Shown: positions 18,934-28,319, counted from the first letter of the stretch. The stretch is 55,124 bases of DNA from JAZKIX01 sp040384645 (GCA_040384645.1 JAZKIX010000143.1:1-55124), one strand, 5' to 3'. Notes: a model not told the origin generated them from the letters alone. Program-made: numbers and translations.

Positions 18934-20145
18934 TTACTTTGCGCCGGCGCTAAACCACGCAGCGATCAAGGCGCGTTCTTCCTCTGTCATATTAGTCAAA
19001 TTCCCCAGCGGCATGACCTTCAATTGCACCGCCTGCTGAAATATTTTTGCCGCGTGTTGGTGTATCAAATCAGCGTTATGCAACATCATCCCGGCAGGCG
19101 CTGTGGCAAATCCAGGCTGGGTTGGATGATCTGAATGACAGGACACGCAGCGCTGGTTGATTATCACTTGCACCTTGCCAAAATCGCTTGCCGACTTCAA
19201 TGCCACGACCGGTTGCGGCGCAATCGCAATCGCTACAAATAACAGCAACACCACGCCTGCAGCTGGATAGCCCCAGACAATGCGCCCCTTGTGCCGTAGA
19301 TTGAAAAAATGCCGGATCAACACCCCAGCCGCCATGATCGCCGCCAGCACCAGCCAATTGTAGGCATGGTTGTACGTCATCGCAAAATGGTTGCTGATCA
19401 TAATGAACAGCACCGGCAGGGTGAAATAATTGTTGTGGACGCTGCGCTGTTTGGCTTTCTTGCCGTGGATCGGATCGGGAGCCTGGCCTGCCATCATGGC
19501 TGCCACCAGTTTGCGCTGACCAGGAATAATCAGCATCAGCACGTTGCCGACCATCATGGTTCCGATCATCGCGCCGACATGGATATATGCTGCGCGCCCG
19601 CTCAAGTATTTCGACAACACAAATGCCGCAGCCACAACCAAGCCAAACATCACCAGAGCGAACCAGCCATCGCGCTGGCCCAGCGGCGAGCGACACAGCA
19701 AGTCATATACGGTCCAGCCAAGCAGCAGCGATCCCAGTCCAATCCCAATCGCCTGCCAACTCGTCAAATCGGCGACCGACTTGTCGATCATCATCGCCTG
19801 TGCGTTGAAGTAATACACGATGAACAACAAGGCAAAGCCCGATAGCCAGGTCGAGTAGGCCTCCCATTTAAACCAGTGAAGTTCCTGCGGCAATTCCGGC
19901 GGCGCGACCAGATATTTTTGCGGGTTATAAAAACCGCCGCCATGCACCGCCCATAACTCTCCCGAGACACCTTTATTGGCTAAATCAGACTCCGGCTTGG
20001 GCGGTTTGATCGTATTGTCAAGCCAGACAAAATAAAACGAGGCACCGATCCAGGCGATACCGACAATCAAGTGCAACCAGCGCACCACTAAATTGAGCCA
20101 TTCCACACCGTAAGGGAGCAGATAGCCCGGTAATATTGCATCCAT
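18934..20145 (-). CDS. puuD: Membrane urate oxidase with cytochrome c domain (PuuD)
   Basis: A 403-residue integral membrane protein of the PuuD/DUF989 class. About eight membrane helices (starting WLNLVVRWLHLIVGIAWIGA) carry conserved His residues. They are followed by a C-terminal cytochrome c domain with the haem site CVSCH (about residue 340) and the axial Met in LKVMPLGNLTNMTEEER. The family oxidises urate to 5-hydroxyisourate and passes electrons to the respiratory chain instead of making hydrogen peroxide. The start at 20145 is preceded by AAGGAT. It is divergent from the UraD-allantoate amidohydrolase fusion, and the 254-base spacer between them presumably holds both promoters. Confidence 0.93.
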   Translation of the reverse strand: MDAILPGYLLPYGVEWLNLVVRWLHLIVGIAWIGASFYFVWLDNTIKPPKPESDLANKGVSGELWAVHGGGFYNPQKYLVAPPELPQELHWFKWEAYSTWLSGFALLFIVYYFNAQAMMIDKSVADLTSWQAIGIGLGSLLLGWTVYDLLCRSPLGQRDGWFALVMFGLVVAAAFVLSKYLSGRAAYIHVGAMIGTMMVGNVLMLIIPGQRKLVAAMMAGQAPDPIHGKKAKQRSVHNNYFTLPVLFIMISNHFAMTYNHAYNWLVLAAIMAAGVLIRHFFNLRHKGRIVWGYPAAGVVLLLFVAIAIAPQPVVALKSASDFGKVQVIINQRCVSCHSDHPTQPGFATAPAGMMLHNADLIHQHAAKIFQQAVQLKVMPLGNLTNMTEEERALIAAWFSAGAK

Positions 20146-20399
20146 GCGGCATCCTTATTAAGTCTTTGCATGATTGTTGACAGAATAGTGCCAAATTGTA
20201 TGCAAAAAGTGATCCATCGTGGGCGGTGGCGAAGGGCGTGAATTTCGCTGACGGGAAGCGCAGGTGTGGCGGATGCCTTTTCACCCTACCATAACGGATG
20301 TTATGCAGACTTCGAGGCCGGGTTTCAAGCTGATTTGCGTAATTGACAATGAGACGATGGCGTAGAACTTGCAGCACATCAGAAAAGAAAGTGAACCCA

Positions 20400-22154
20400 A
20401 TGACCACGCTCATCCAACTCAATTCCTGCCCGCCGACAGAATTCATCCAGACCCTGGCTGGCATCTACGAACATTCGCCCTGGATACCAGAACGCGCTTG
20501 CGCCATGCGCCCGTTTGCCACGCTGGCTGCACTCAAATTCGCCTTGCAATCGGTAGTCCGTGCCGCCACCACGGATGAAAAATTAACCCTGATCCGCGCC
20601 CATCCCGAATTGGCAGGCAAGGCCGCCATCGCTGGCGATCTGACCAAGGAATCGACGGGTGAGCAAGCCCGCGCCGGCTTGCATCTTTGCAGCGAGGAGG
20701 AATATGCCACGCTGCACCAGCTCAACGCCGACTATAAAGCACGTTTTGGCTTCCCTTTCATCCTGGCCGTCAAAGGCGATACTGGACTTGGCCTGACGCG
20801 GCAAGCGATCATCGCCACCTTCCAGCGTCGGCTGGGCAATCAAGTCGCCGATGAAATGGCCGAATGTCTGCGCCAGATCGACCGGATTGCAGAGCTGCGA
20901 TTGAATGATTTATGCGGTGTCACACTCGACATGGGCAATGACATCATGGCCTGGGCCGAAGTAATTGGTGCCTGGAGCGATGACCAGGACGGCTTGACTT
21001 GCGCCTACCTGACGCCCGCACACCAAAAGACCGCGCAGCAATTGGCGCAATGGATGGCTGAGGCAGGTATGCAAGTCGAGATCGATGCGGTCGGCAATGT
21101 AGTCGGGCGCTATTTGTCCGACGTGCCAGATGCCAAGACCCTGATCACCGGTTCGCATTACGACACGGTGCGCAACGGTGGCAAATACGATGGGCGTGAA
21201 GGGATATTGCTGCCGATTGCGGTGGTGCGACATTTGCACCAAACCGGCGAGAAACTGCCGTTTCATCTGGAAGTGATCGGCTTCGCAGAAGAAGAGGGCG
21301 TGCGCTTCAAGAGCACATTCCTAGGCAGCAATGCGGTGGCTGGACGCTTCGATCTGGCGCTGTTGGACAAAATGGATGCCGACGGACACAGCATGCGCGA
21401 CGTCTTGCGCGCCGCTGGGCACGACCCGCAAGCGATCCCCGGCATTGCCCGCGATCCAACCAGCTTGCTCGGCTACGTCGAAGTCCATATCGAGCAAGGC
21501 CCGGTTCTGCTGGAGCGCGGTTTGCCAGTCGGTATTGTCACCTCGATTGCCGGCAGTAGCCGATATTTGGTAACCCTGAACGGGGTCGCCAGCCATGCCG
21601 GCACCACGCCCATGACCATGCGCAAGGATGCTGCCGCCGCTGCCGCGGAAATTATTTTGATGGTCGAGCGCCGTTGCAGCCAAGCGCCATCCTTGGTCGG
21701 CACCGTCGGCCAGCTCGAAGTGCCGCAGGGATCGGTCAATGTCATCCCCGGCCAATGCCGCCTCTCGCTCGACATCCGTGCCGCCGATGATGCCATCCGC
21801 GCCGCCGCAGTAGCTGATGTTGTGCATGACATCGAAGCGATCTGCCAGCGCCGCAATATCAGCGCCCGCATCAGCCAGACCGTCGATGCCGGCGCCGCAC
21901 CCTGCGCGCCGTGGCTGATGTCGCAGTTATCGGGCGCGGTCGAGCGCATCGGCTTGCCGGCATATGAACTGCTGTCCGGCGCCGGTCACGACGCGATGGC
22001 GATGGCGCACGTCACCGACATCGCCATGCTATTCACCCGCTGCGGCAACGGCGGCATCAGCCACAATCCTCTGGAAACCATGACTGCCGATGATGCGGAA
22101 ATTTCGGCGCAGGTATTTTTAAATTTTTTGAGGGCGTTTCAACCTAGTCGCTAA
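20400..22154 (+). CDS. Fusion of OHCU decarboxylase (UraD) and allantoate amidohydrolase (AllC-like)
   Basis: One chain of 584 residues joins two non-consecutive ureide steps. Residues about 8-165 are a UraD domain, with the catalytic His in AHPELAGKAA, the STGEQ motif and FGFPFILAVKG. This domain decarboxylates 2-oxo-4-hydroxy-4-carboxy-5-ureidoimidazoline to S-allantoin. Residues about 175-584 are an M20-type Zn/Mn amidohydrolase with GSHYDTVRNGGKYDG, IGFAEEEGVRF, VEVHIEQGPVLL and SGAGHDAMAM, as in allantoate amidohydrolases. The start at 20400 (MTTLIQLNSCPPTEF) matches the normal UraD N-terminus. A start at 20343 is rejected. It is divergent from puuD. Allantoinase and hydroxyisourate hydrolase are not in the window. 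Confidence 0.92.
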   Translation: MTTLIQLNSCPPTEFIQTLAGIYEHSPWIPERACAMRPFATLAALKFALQSVVRAATTDEKLTLIRAHPELAGKAAIAGDLTKESTGEQARAGLHLCSEEEYATLHQLNADYKARFGFPFILAVKGDTGLGLTRQAIIATFQRRLGNQVADEMAECLRQIDRIAELRLNDLCGVTLDMGNDIMAWAEVIGAWSDDQDGLTCAYLTPAHQKTAQQLAQWMAEAGMQVEIDAVGNVVGRYLSDVPDAKTLITGSHYDTVRNGGKYDGREGILLPIAVVRHLHQTGEKLPFHLEVIGFAEEEGVRFKSTFLGSNAVAGRFDLALLDKMDADGHSMRDVLRAAGHDPQAIPGIARDPTSLLGYVEVHIEQGPVLLERGLPVGIVTSIAGSSRYLVTLNGVASHAGTTPMTMRKDAAAAAAEIILMVERRCSQAPSLVGTVGQLEVPQGSVNVIPGQCRLSLDIRAADDAIRAAAVADVVHDIEAICQRRNISARISQTVDAGAAPCAPWLMSQLSGAVERIGLPAYELLSGAGHDAMAMAHVTDIAMLFTRCGNGGISHNPLETMTADDAEISAQVFLNFLRAFQPSR

Positions 22155-22761
22155 ACGAAAAACCGGCTAATCGCAGGATTGATTTTTGCTGATAGAGAGA
22201 CTGACCTGTCCAATTTGCAAATGGGTCGTCCGCCACTATCGCATCGACAGCATTGTTCATAGCGCATGCCCGCACCCTTGCGCGGGACTGTTCATATTGG
22301 GATCTGTCTGCATGTGGGCGTTTGCTTGCCGGGCATGAGCACATCAGTACTTCTAAAGCCGTTTTTATAGTATGTAAATGTGGGGGTATAGGCCAAAATA
22401 CCCAATAATCCGCACGTATCTATTGCCTCTCTAAAAATACACCGGCCAGTATATTTTAAGCTTTTTGCCTCAAATCAACTGCTAGGCAGCTTCCCCCGGT
22501 AGATTTTTTTCATAATTCCGAATCGGAAAGCGCGGGCGTCACCAAGGACATCGTCCTCGCCACGCATTTGGCGTCAAAAACAACGTCCACGCGGCCTTCT
22601 GACTGCCACTTGCAACCTGGTTTCGTGGTCGCAGTCACAGCGTTGCGGCCTCGTTGGTACTTGTAGGAGTGACCCTACGCCTCCTCGCCGCATAGTCCGA
22701 TGCACAACGACGCTGGCCCAGCGCATATTGGGCGCTTTAACTCACAGCGAAGGAGAACAAC
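22155..22761. other. Long intergenic region holding repeat copy D
   Basis: 607 bases without a supportable gene. It holds repeat copy D (22381-22457), a short GC-rich inverted repeat near 22269-22286, and a GC-rich leader (about 22500-22740) before the NTF2-like gene in which I recognise nothing. Confidence 0.6.
22381..22457 (+). repeat. GGGGGTATA intergenic repeat, copy D
   Basis: Plus orientation. It begins TGGGGGTATAGGCCAAAATA, has the core ATCCGCACGTATCTATTGCC, and ends AATACACCGGCCAGTATATT. In this copy GGGTAT and ATACCC can form a local hairpin at the left end. Confidence 0.85.
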
Positions 22762-23157
22762 ATGCAACTCGCCAGCAAAGAACTAGTCAATTTGGAAAAT
22801 AAATTTTGGCAATCCATGGTTGACGGCGATACCGACACCGCCATTGCCATGCTCTGTGAACCCGCAGTGATGGTCAGCTCACACGGCGCCATGCAATTCG
22901 ACCATCAGCAATACCGGGAAATGGCGGAGCAAGGCGGCGTGGAAATCAAGTCATTCGAACTGAGCGACATGAACGTCATGTTCCCCACCGAAGAAACGGC
23001 AGTCTTGACGTACAAAGTAAGGCAAGCAGTCGCGCAACGCGGCCAGGCGGACGAAGTGGAGCAAGAGATGGCCGATTCTTCCGTATGGACCCGCAAAGAT
23101 GGAAATTGGCGCTGTGTGATGCATACCGAGACGGCGTTGGATGCGGGGAAAAAGTGA
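22762..23157 (+). CDS. NTF2-like/SnoaL-type small protein (DUF4440 class)
   Basis: A 131-residue alpha+beta cone-fold protein. It opens MQLASKELVNLENKFWQSMV with the pattern DGDTDTAIAMLCEPAVMVSSHG and ends SSVWTRKDGNWRCVMHTETAL. This arrangement is typical of the DUF4440/SnoaL group, where the fold is shared by enzymes and binding proteins and function cannot be read from sequence. The start is well supported by AAGGAG. It stands alone, and a palindromic repeat follows its stop. Confidence 0.85.
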   Translation: MQLASKELVNLENKFWQSMVDGDTDTAIAMLCEPAVMVSSHGAMQFDHQQYREMAEQGGVEIKSFELSDMNVMFPTEETAVLTYKVRQAVAQRGQADEVEQEMADSSVWTRKDGNWRCVMHTETALDAGKK

Positions 23158-23194
23158 TGCGGTGATAGGCGGCTTTTAACTTAATCCGTAACGG

Positions 23195-23275
23195 GTAGGG
23201 CTAATAACGCAGCGTATTGCGCCGTATGAGGTGGCTGAACATACGGCGCAATAGACGATGCCCGTTGGACCCTAC
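23195..23275. repeat. Palindromic intergenic repeat (GTAGGG...CCCTAC, ATTGCGCC stem)
   Basis: The ends GTAGGG and CCCTAC are inverted. Inside is a perfect 14-bp stem, TATTGCGCCGTATG (23215-23228) with CATACGGCGCAATA (23240-23253). It lies between two convergent genes. A near relative sits at 39595-39631. This looks like the widespread 'gcgcaata' REP-like class of Gram-negative genomes. Confidence 0.8.
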
Positions 23276-23318
23276 AGATGCGGCATAAGTTAATTGTTCA
23301 TACCCGTCCGGCATGCAC

Positions 23319-23783
23319 TTAAGTACCTGTTGGCCACAGCAATGCAGCGCGTTTAAGCTCTTCCCAGTACTCCTGCTGCAGAGGACTGTTCCGTACGTCG
23401 TCGAGGAAGAGGGCAATAGCTGTACTTTGAGGCTGGGTAAATGGCCCGAAGCGTTCTTGGAAGTAGTTTTTCCGCTCTTCGTCTTGGCCCTCGCTCGGCG
23501 TTAAGTGAAATATCGTGAACATCATCACATTGCTCTTGGGATGTCCCAGCGAATAGAGCATATAAGCTGGTAGATAGTGTTGCAAAGCCAAAGGTCCAAG
23601 AAGAGGCAAGTCGGCACTGTGGTCTTCGATGATTTCTGCCGGAAGGTTCTCGTACGTGTAAGCCATAAGATGTGCCGCGAATTCGTCGCATTCTGGGCAT
23701 TGATGTGGCGTAATTGCCGCGATCTCATTCGGTTTTGGAACCGAGGCGAAAGCTTCAATGATGACTATTCGAGTGTTTGTCAT
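23319..23783 (-). CDS. Uncharacterised protein, DUF6714-like
   Basis: A 154-residue soluble protein beginning MTNTRIVIIEAFASVPKPNE. It contains a CPECDEF pair of cysteines near residue 30, then LPLLGPLALQHYLPAYMLYSL and a C-terminal helix FTQPQSTAIALFLDDV. The combination of an early 'IxEAFAxVPxP' motif and the 'YLPAYM' motif resembles the DUF6714 family, which often occurs near toxin/immunity islands but has no known function. No ribosome site is evident. It is convergent with the NTF2-like gene. Confidence 0.7.
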   Translation of the reverse strand: MTNTRIVIIEAFASVPKPNEIAAITPHQCPECDEFAAHLMAYTYENLPAEIIEDHSADLPLLGPLALQHYLPAYMLYSLGHPKSNVMMFTIFHLTPSEGQDEERKNYFQERFGPFTQPQSTAIALFLDDVRNSPLQQEYWEELKRAALLWPTGT

Positions 23784-23912
23784 AAGGGCTACGCAATATA
23801 TGTGGACATGTGAAGCCTGACATTTGATTTAAAGCGACCAAATTTTAACTACGCATTGCAAAATTGCTGCACCTGAAAAACAGGAATACTTTCTCTGGGC
23901 GCGTTAAAACCA

Positions 23913-25196
23913 TCACAAAAACGGCAAAAACATCACCGCTGCATGCAATAACAAGCCGATCAATCCCCCCACCAAAGTGCCGTTGACGCGGATGAATTGC
24001 AGGTCACTACCAACCGATAGTTCCAGCTCGCGCACCAGTTCGCGGTCTTCCCATTGCTTGACGGTGTTGGCGATATGCAGGGCGATGGTGTCGCGCAGGT
24101 CGCTGGCGAGGCCGCGGGCGGCGTCGGCCATGTGGTCGTTGATCGAATCGCGCAAGGCTGGGTTGTCGACCAGCCATTGGCCCATGTGGCGCGTGCCGTC
24201 GGCGATTTTTGTGCGTAGGGTGGAATCGTCGTTTGCCAAGTCATTGCGCAGCCAGTTTTTCAGTTGTACCCATAGGCCGTCGATGTACTGCGCGACTTCG
24301 GGCGAGGCCAGTAATTGGCTTTTCCAGCCGTTGATTTTTTCGTGGAAACTAGGGTCGTTTTTCAGCCGTTCCAGGAATTCCTCCACCACTTCATCGAATT
24401 GCTTGCGGCGTGGATGTGTCGGATCGTCGCCGATATCGTGCAGCCAGCGGTTGATGCTATTGACCAGCGAGGTCGAGATTTTCAGGCTGAATTCATCGAC
24501 ATTGGTCACCATACCCAGCATTTGCAGCAGGCTGGGATATTCGCGGCCGGATACTTCGAGGATCATGCCGGCCAGTGCCTTTTGGGTGTCGGGATTGTCG
24601 AGTGCCGTGGCCAGCTTGCGCAGGGCTTCGTTCAATAACATTTGATGGCGGCCATCTTCGGTCAGGATGCCGAGCAAGTTGCCGATGGTTTGGCCGAGGT
24701 CGAGTTCTTGCAAGCGCTGCTGGACCGCGCCGCGCAAGGCGTTTTGCACCCGCACATCGTCGATGAAGTCCAGGCCATTCAATACCATTGCCAGGATTTT
24801 GTCGGCGAACAGCTCAGCATTGCTGCCGTGACTGAGCCAGCTGGCGATCTTTTGCGCCGGGTCGAAGCCGCGGATTTTTTCCACCAAGGTGTCAGTGGCG
24901 AGGAATTTATCGCGTACAAAAATCGCCAGGTTGTCGGCGATGCGCACTTTGTTTTGCGGAATGATGGCCGTGTGCGGGATCGGCAAGCCGAGCGGATGTT
25001 TGAACAGCGCCACCACGGCAAACCAGTCGGCCAGCGCACCGATCATGGCCGCCTCGGCAAAAGCGGCGACCCAAGCCCACGGGCCGGCGCCTTGCTGGGT
25101 GTGCGCCAGCAAGAACAGGGCGGTGACGGCAACCAGCAGGGCCGTGGCGAAGCGCTTCATATTGCGCAATTGTTGTTGTTTGTCGATGGGAGTCAT
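23913..25196 (-). CDS. DUF445 (YjiN-type) membrane protein
   Basis: A 427-residue protein of the DUF445 family. It has a short N-terminus and two membrane helices (FATALLVAVTALFLLAHT and WVAAFAEAAMIGALADWFAVVALF), with the family motif GALADWFAVVALFKHPLGLPIPHTAIIP. A long helical central region follows, and the protein ends with a helix after the conserved FIRVNGTLVGGLIGLLLH. The role is unknown. The topology suggests a large soluble domain held between two membrane anchors. Two starts are possible (25196 or Met13), and neither has a clear ribosome site. Confidence 0.9.
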   Translation of the reverse strand: MTPIDKQQQLRNMKRFATALLVAVTALFLLAHTQQGAGPWAWVAAFAEAAMIGALADWFAVVALFKHPLGLPIPHTAIIPQNKVRIADNLAIFVRDKFLATDTLVEKIRGFDPAQKIASWLSHGSNAELFADKILAMVLNGLDFIDDVRVQNALRGAVQQRLQELDLGQTIGNLLGILTEDGRHQMLLNEALRKLATALDNPDTQKALAGMILEVSGREYPSLLQMLGMVTNVDEFSLKISTSLVNSINRWLHDIGDDPTHPRRKQFDEVVEEFLERLKNDPSFHEKINGWKSQLLASPEVAQYIDGLWVQLKNWLRNDLANDDSTLRTKIADGTRHMGQWLVDNPALRDSINDHMADAARGLASDLRDTIALHIANTVKQWEDRELVRELELSVGSDLQFIRVNGTLVGGLIGLLLHAAVMFLPFL

Positions 25197-25416
25197 GGAA
25201 TTTTTTCGCTAGGGTGCGATGGTGAGCAATTGTTAGCAAATCTGTGGCGGACTCGCATTTTACGTCGATGCCGGGCTCCGTTTCAATCATGTAGGCCACG
25301 TATTTGCAATGGCCTTATGCAATCACCCCTCGCAAGCGCCTGTCCTTGTGCCGGTCCTTATGATCTAATTGCGGCACCCGTAGCAATAACCCTATCCACA
25401 TTACAACCAGGCCGCC

Positions 25417-27228
25417 ATGTCATACGACTATAGTTCCGAAAGCAACCGACTAGAATTGCCCAATCCCTACAAGGTAGAAAACCTGTTCCTGTTCATTGTG
25501 GCAGCGATCTATTTCCTGGCCGGTATCTTGACCCTGCTGACCGCGAAAAACTATCTGCTCGATGGCAAGGGTTTTTCCTTCGTGCCGCCCTTGTTGGCAA
25601 CCATATTTTTGCTGGCGGTGGGGATCCGGTTTGCCGTCATTGCCATGACGCGGCTGCGTTTCTTTTTTGGCCGCGGCTTGCCGGTCGGGCTGGCGCCCGA
25701 ATTGCCGCAAGGCGTGATCGGCAAGTCGCAGCAAGTCGACGACTTGAAAGAAGACATCCGGCGCGGCGCGCTGACCTTCCGCGAACCGGAAGGCGCACTC
25801 AACGGCCTGCTCTATCACCGCGTACCGCAACTGATCGTGGCCCCGGCCGAGATCCAGTTCAAAGCGCAAGTGCAATTTAAAAATGGCCTGGTAATCGCGT
25901 TCTCGCTGCTGTCTTTACTAGTGGCTTGGCTGGGGCTAGGTTCGGGCGGCAATCACGCCAATTCGCTGCAATGGATCGGCTTATTTTACTTTGCGCTGGT
26001 GTCGATTCTGGTATTGAATCCATTACGCAAAGGCAGCGCCAGTGCGACGCCGGTCAATCAAATTTATGTCATCGGCCTGGTCATCAGCGCCGTTATCGGG
26101 CCAGTAATTGCGGCCTATCTGGCGCGCTATTTACCCGATATTTCATGGATGTCTTTGCAGTGGCAAGCACTGTTCTTGCTGGTCGCCAGCCTGGCCTCGG
26201 TCGGCTTGTCGTTCATGGCCTTGCTGCGCCAGTTGTCGCCGCCGCCATCGACCGCTTTGTCGTGCGAACAGATGAGTCTGAACATCAATACCCATCCGGC
26301 CCAAATCATGGGCGAATTCGACCGTGTGATGCAGCAGAAATGGGTCGAAAAAATCCCCAACCGGCGCTACCAGCGCAACGATCCGGTGGTCGATGCCGAT
26401 GCCAAGGCCGGCACATTTTCCGGTGAAGTGGTGGAAGAAACCCAGCCGATGCCAGCCGTCGATTTGCAGCCGCAGTCGCTTGGCCTCGCACTAGCCAGTG
26501 AACGCAGCCGCTGGCTGGTGTATCTCGACACGCTCGGCCTGGTATTGATGGTCGCTGCCGCGATTGCGATGGTAATTTTTGTCTGGAAACTGACGCCGCA
26601 AGAAATCGACAAGTCTTTATTCTCCTACGTCACCTTTACCTTTGTCGCGTTTGCCGTCGGCTGGTTCTGCTTCAAGACCGCGACTGGACTGTGGGGTCGT
26701 TTCGACTTCAGTTCTGAAGTGATCTGGATCGAATTGTCGGGCCAATACACGACTGCCCGTAACCGCCTCGGCAACGATTTTTCCAGTACGGTGCGCACCG
26801 AAAGCAATTCCATCAACATCGATTCGATGACCATGCGGGTATGGACTACGCGCATCGAATCGGTCGTGTTTGGCAAAAATACCGAGCGCTATTTAATCGC
26901 CATGAATGGCCAATCGGATGTGACCAAAGGCTTGGCGACCCATCTGGCCCAATTCGCCGCCTCGCGCTCGATGTTTGTCGCGCCTAATAACAGTGAAGAC
27001 ATCAACAAGATCGCCGCGGTCCACGCCGCCGAGCAAATGCATAAAGCGCCGGCACCACCCAGCTTGCAAACGCTGTTGACTGGGCAGGCGCCGGCAGCGG
27101 CAGCAGCGCCAGCGGCGGAACCTGTCGCAGGCGGGAAGAAATTCTGTTCGGAATGCGGTGCGGGAAATATGGCCACGGCCAAGTTTTGCTCGGCTTGCGG
27201 GCATGGGTTTGAGGTGGTGCAGGGGTAA
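25417..27228 (+). CDS. Polytopic membrane protein with C-terminal zinc ribbon
   Basis: I do not recognise the family of this 603-residue protein. About eight membrane helices are visible: two near residues 23-70, four between about 155 and 270, and two near 370-420. A soluble region of about 80 residues lies between the sixth and seventh. A soluble tail follows the eighth and ends in an Ala/Pro-rich linker and a zinc ribbon with two CxxC pairs (FCSECGAGN and FCSACGHGF). Such a ribbon at the C-terminus is common in cytoplasmic tails of bacterial membrane proteins. It is divergent from the DUF445 gene, with 220 bases between the starts. Confidence 0.8.
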   Translation: MSYDYSSESNRLELPNPYKVENLFLFIVAAIYFLAGILTLLTAKNYLLDGKGFSFVPPLLATIFLLAVGIRFAVIAMTRLRFFFGRGLPVGLAPELPQGVIGKSQQVDDLKEDIRRGALTFREPEGALNGLLYHRVPQLIVAPAEIQFKAQVQFKNGLVIAFSLLSLLVAWLGLGSGGNHANSLQWIGLFYFALVSILVLNPLRKGSASATPVNQIYVIGLVISAVIGPVIAAYLARYLPDISWMSLQWQALFLLVASLASVGLSFMALLRQLSPPPSTALSCEQMSLNINTHPAQIMGEFDRVMQQKWVEKIPNRRYQRNDPVVDADAKAGTFSGEVVEETQPMPAVDLQPQSLGLALASERSRWLVYLDTLGLVLMVAAAIAMVIFVWKLTPQEIDKSLFSYVTFTFVAFAVGWFCFKTATGLWGRFDFSSEVIWIELSGQYTTARNRLGNDFSSTVRTESNSINIDSMTMRVWTTRIESVVFGKNTERYLIAMNGQSDVTKGLATHLAQFAASRSMFVAPNNSEDINKIAAVHAAEQMHKAPAPPSLQTLLTGQAPAAAAAPAAEPVAGGKKFCSECGAGNMATAKFCSACGHGFEVVQG

Positions 27229-27298
27229 GGGAACTTTGACTTTGGCGGGAGGGCTGCTAACTGTTCTAGTAGCGCGCCAGCATAGACAAAGTGTGTCC

Positions 27299-27362
27299 GT
27301 AGGGGGGCGAGGCCGTGCGCACCGCGGTTGACCATGATCGCGGTTGGTGCGAACCGCGCATA
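27299..27362. repeat. Palindromic intergenic repeat (GTAGGGGGGCGAGG type)
   Basis: Starts GTAGGGGGGCGAGGCCGTGC and contains the hairpin CGCGGTT (27339-27345), loop GGTGCG, AACCGCG (27352-27358). It lies just after the zinc-ribbon membrane gene. This resembles a known type of dispersed 'GTAGGGGCGAGGC...GCGCACCGCG' repeat of Gram-negative genomes. Confidence 0.65.
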
Positions 27363-27404
27363 CTAAATATGAACAAATAACAGCCTTGGTTTGATAGATT
27401 GAGT

Positions 27405-28295
27405 ATGGCTAAAATGCCTTCTTTGCTTTCGCGCCTGTTTTATTGGCTTTATAAAAAACACAGGCGGGGACAAATTTTTTTTGGACACAAAATGGATCAA
27501 CGCGCATTAAAAATATTGCACGATACATTTTGGAGTGCCGCTGGATGGAAATTTGACGATGCACGTGTTTTATCGTCAGCAGACTTTGCCTACGCAAAAT
27601 CAAAGGGCGTCATGTTTGACCCGGTGCAACTTGATCATGCGGAGGCTCTTAGCCAGCTTTTGGATTCGATCAAAAAACTGGACCGACGCACAGTGGCCGA
27701 TGCTTTTCTTGCCAGCCTTTCAACGCGCAGGCTCGATTGGCGCTCTGCTCTGGGCAGCTATGCCGTGTTTCAGCATATTCATGTGCATGAGCCAATCGAC
27801 GATGGGACGCGTTGTAGCGTTTGCGGTTTTTATATGCATTGGCTAGATGAAGACCGCAATATGACCAATTTCACCCGCTTCAAATGGGGCGGCGTGGGTC
27901 ACGATCAGTTGTTCTACGCTGCTACCGACTTGGCCTTGTTTTTGGAAACGGCTGTGCCAGTGCCAACTGCGGAAGATATTGCGATATTCAAGAATCTTAT
28001 CTCGGCAATTGATGCGGTACCGTCGAAAACCACAAGCGCAGCGTTGCATTCCGATTTCGCAAAAGTGCTCAAGTCTAACAAGGCAGAACGTGACGTCCTG
28101 ATCGCCATTTTGGGTTTTTGCGGCATCCTTGGCAGTCCTGCCCATCCCGGTTTTTCAGACGCTTTTATCGCATTCAATCAACGTAACTTGCCAGATCGCC
28201 ATTTCGTTGACATGCCTTATCCTGCCTGTTGGTGGCGCCGCGATGTCGGCATCAATCAGTCGCGCTTGAGCGACTATTTTGGACATGTACTCTGA
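27405..28295 (+). CDS. Hypothetical protein with a CSVCGFY motif
   Basis: I do not recognise this 296-residue protein. After a basic N-terminus (LLSRLFYWLYKKHRRGQ) it reads as a soluble helical protein. Points to note are FWSAAGWK near residue 45, a single CSVCGFYMHWLDEDRNM motif near the middle (only one CxxC, so not a complete zinc site by itself), FKWGGVGHDQLFYAATDLALFLE, and a Trp/Arg-rich C-terminal stretch ACWWRRDVGINQSRLSDYFG. A start at Met in MDQRALKILHDTFW (27492) is an alternative, since no ribosome site supports 27405. The function is unknown. Size and composition would suit an immunity-like accessory protein, but nothing nearby supports that. Confidence 0.7.
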   Translation: MAKMPSLLSRLFYWLYKKHRRGQIFFGHKMDQRALKILHDTFWSAAGWKFDDARVLSSADFAYAKSKGVMFDPVQLDHAEALSQLLDSIKKLDRRTVADAFLASLSTRRLDWRSALGSYAVFQHIHVHEPIDDGTRCSVCGFYMHWLDEDRNMTNFTRFKWGGVGHDQLFYAATDLALFLETAVPVPTAEDIAIFKNLISAIDAVPSKTTSAALHSDFAKVLKSNKAERDVLIAILGFCGILGSPAHPGFSDAFIAFNQRNLPDRHFVDMPYPACWWRRDVGINQSRLSDYFGHVL

Positions 28296-28319
28296 CGTGA
28301 CGTACGTGGCGCGATCGAT

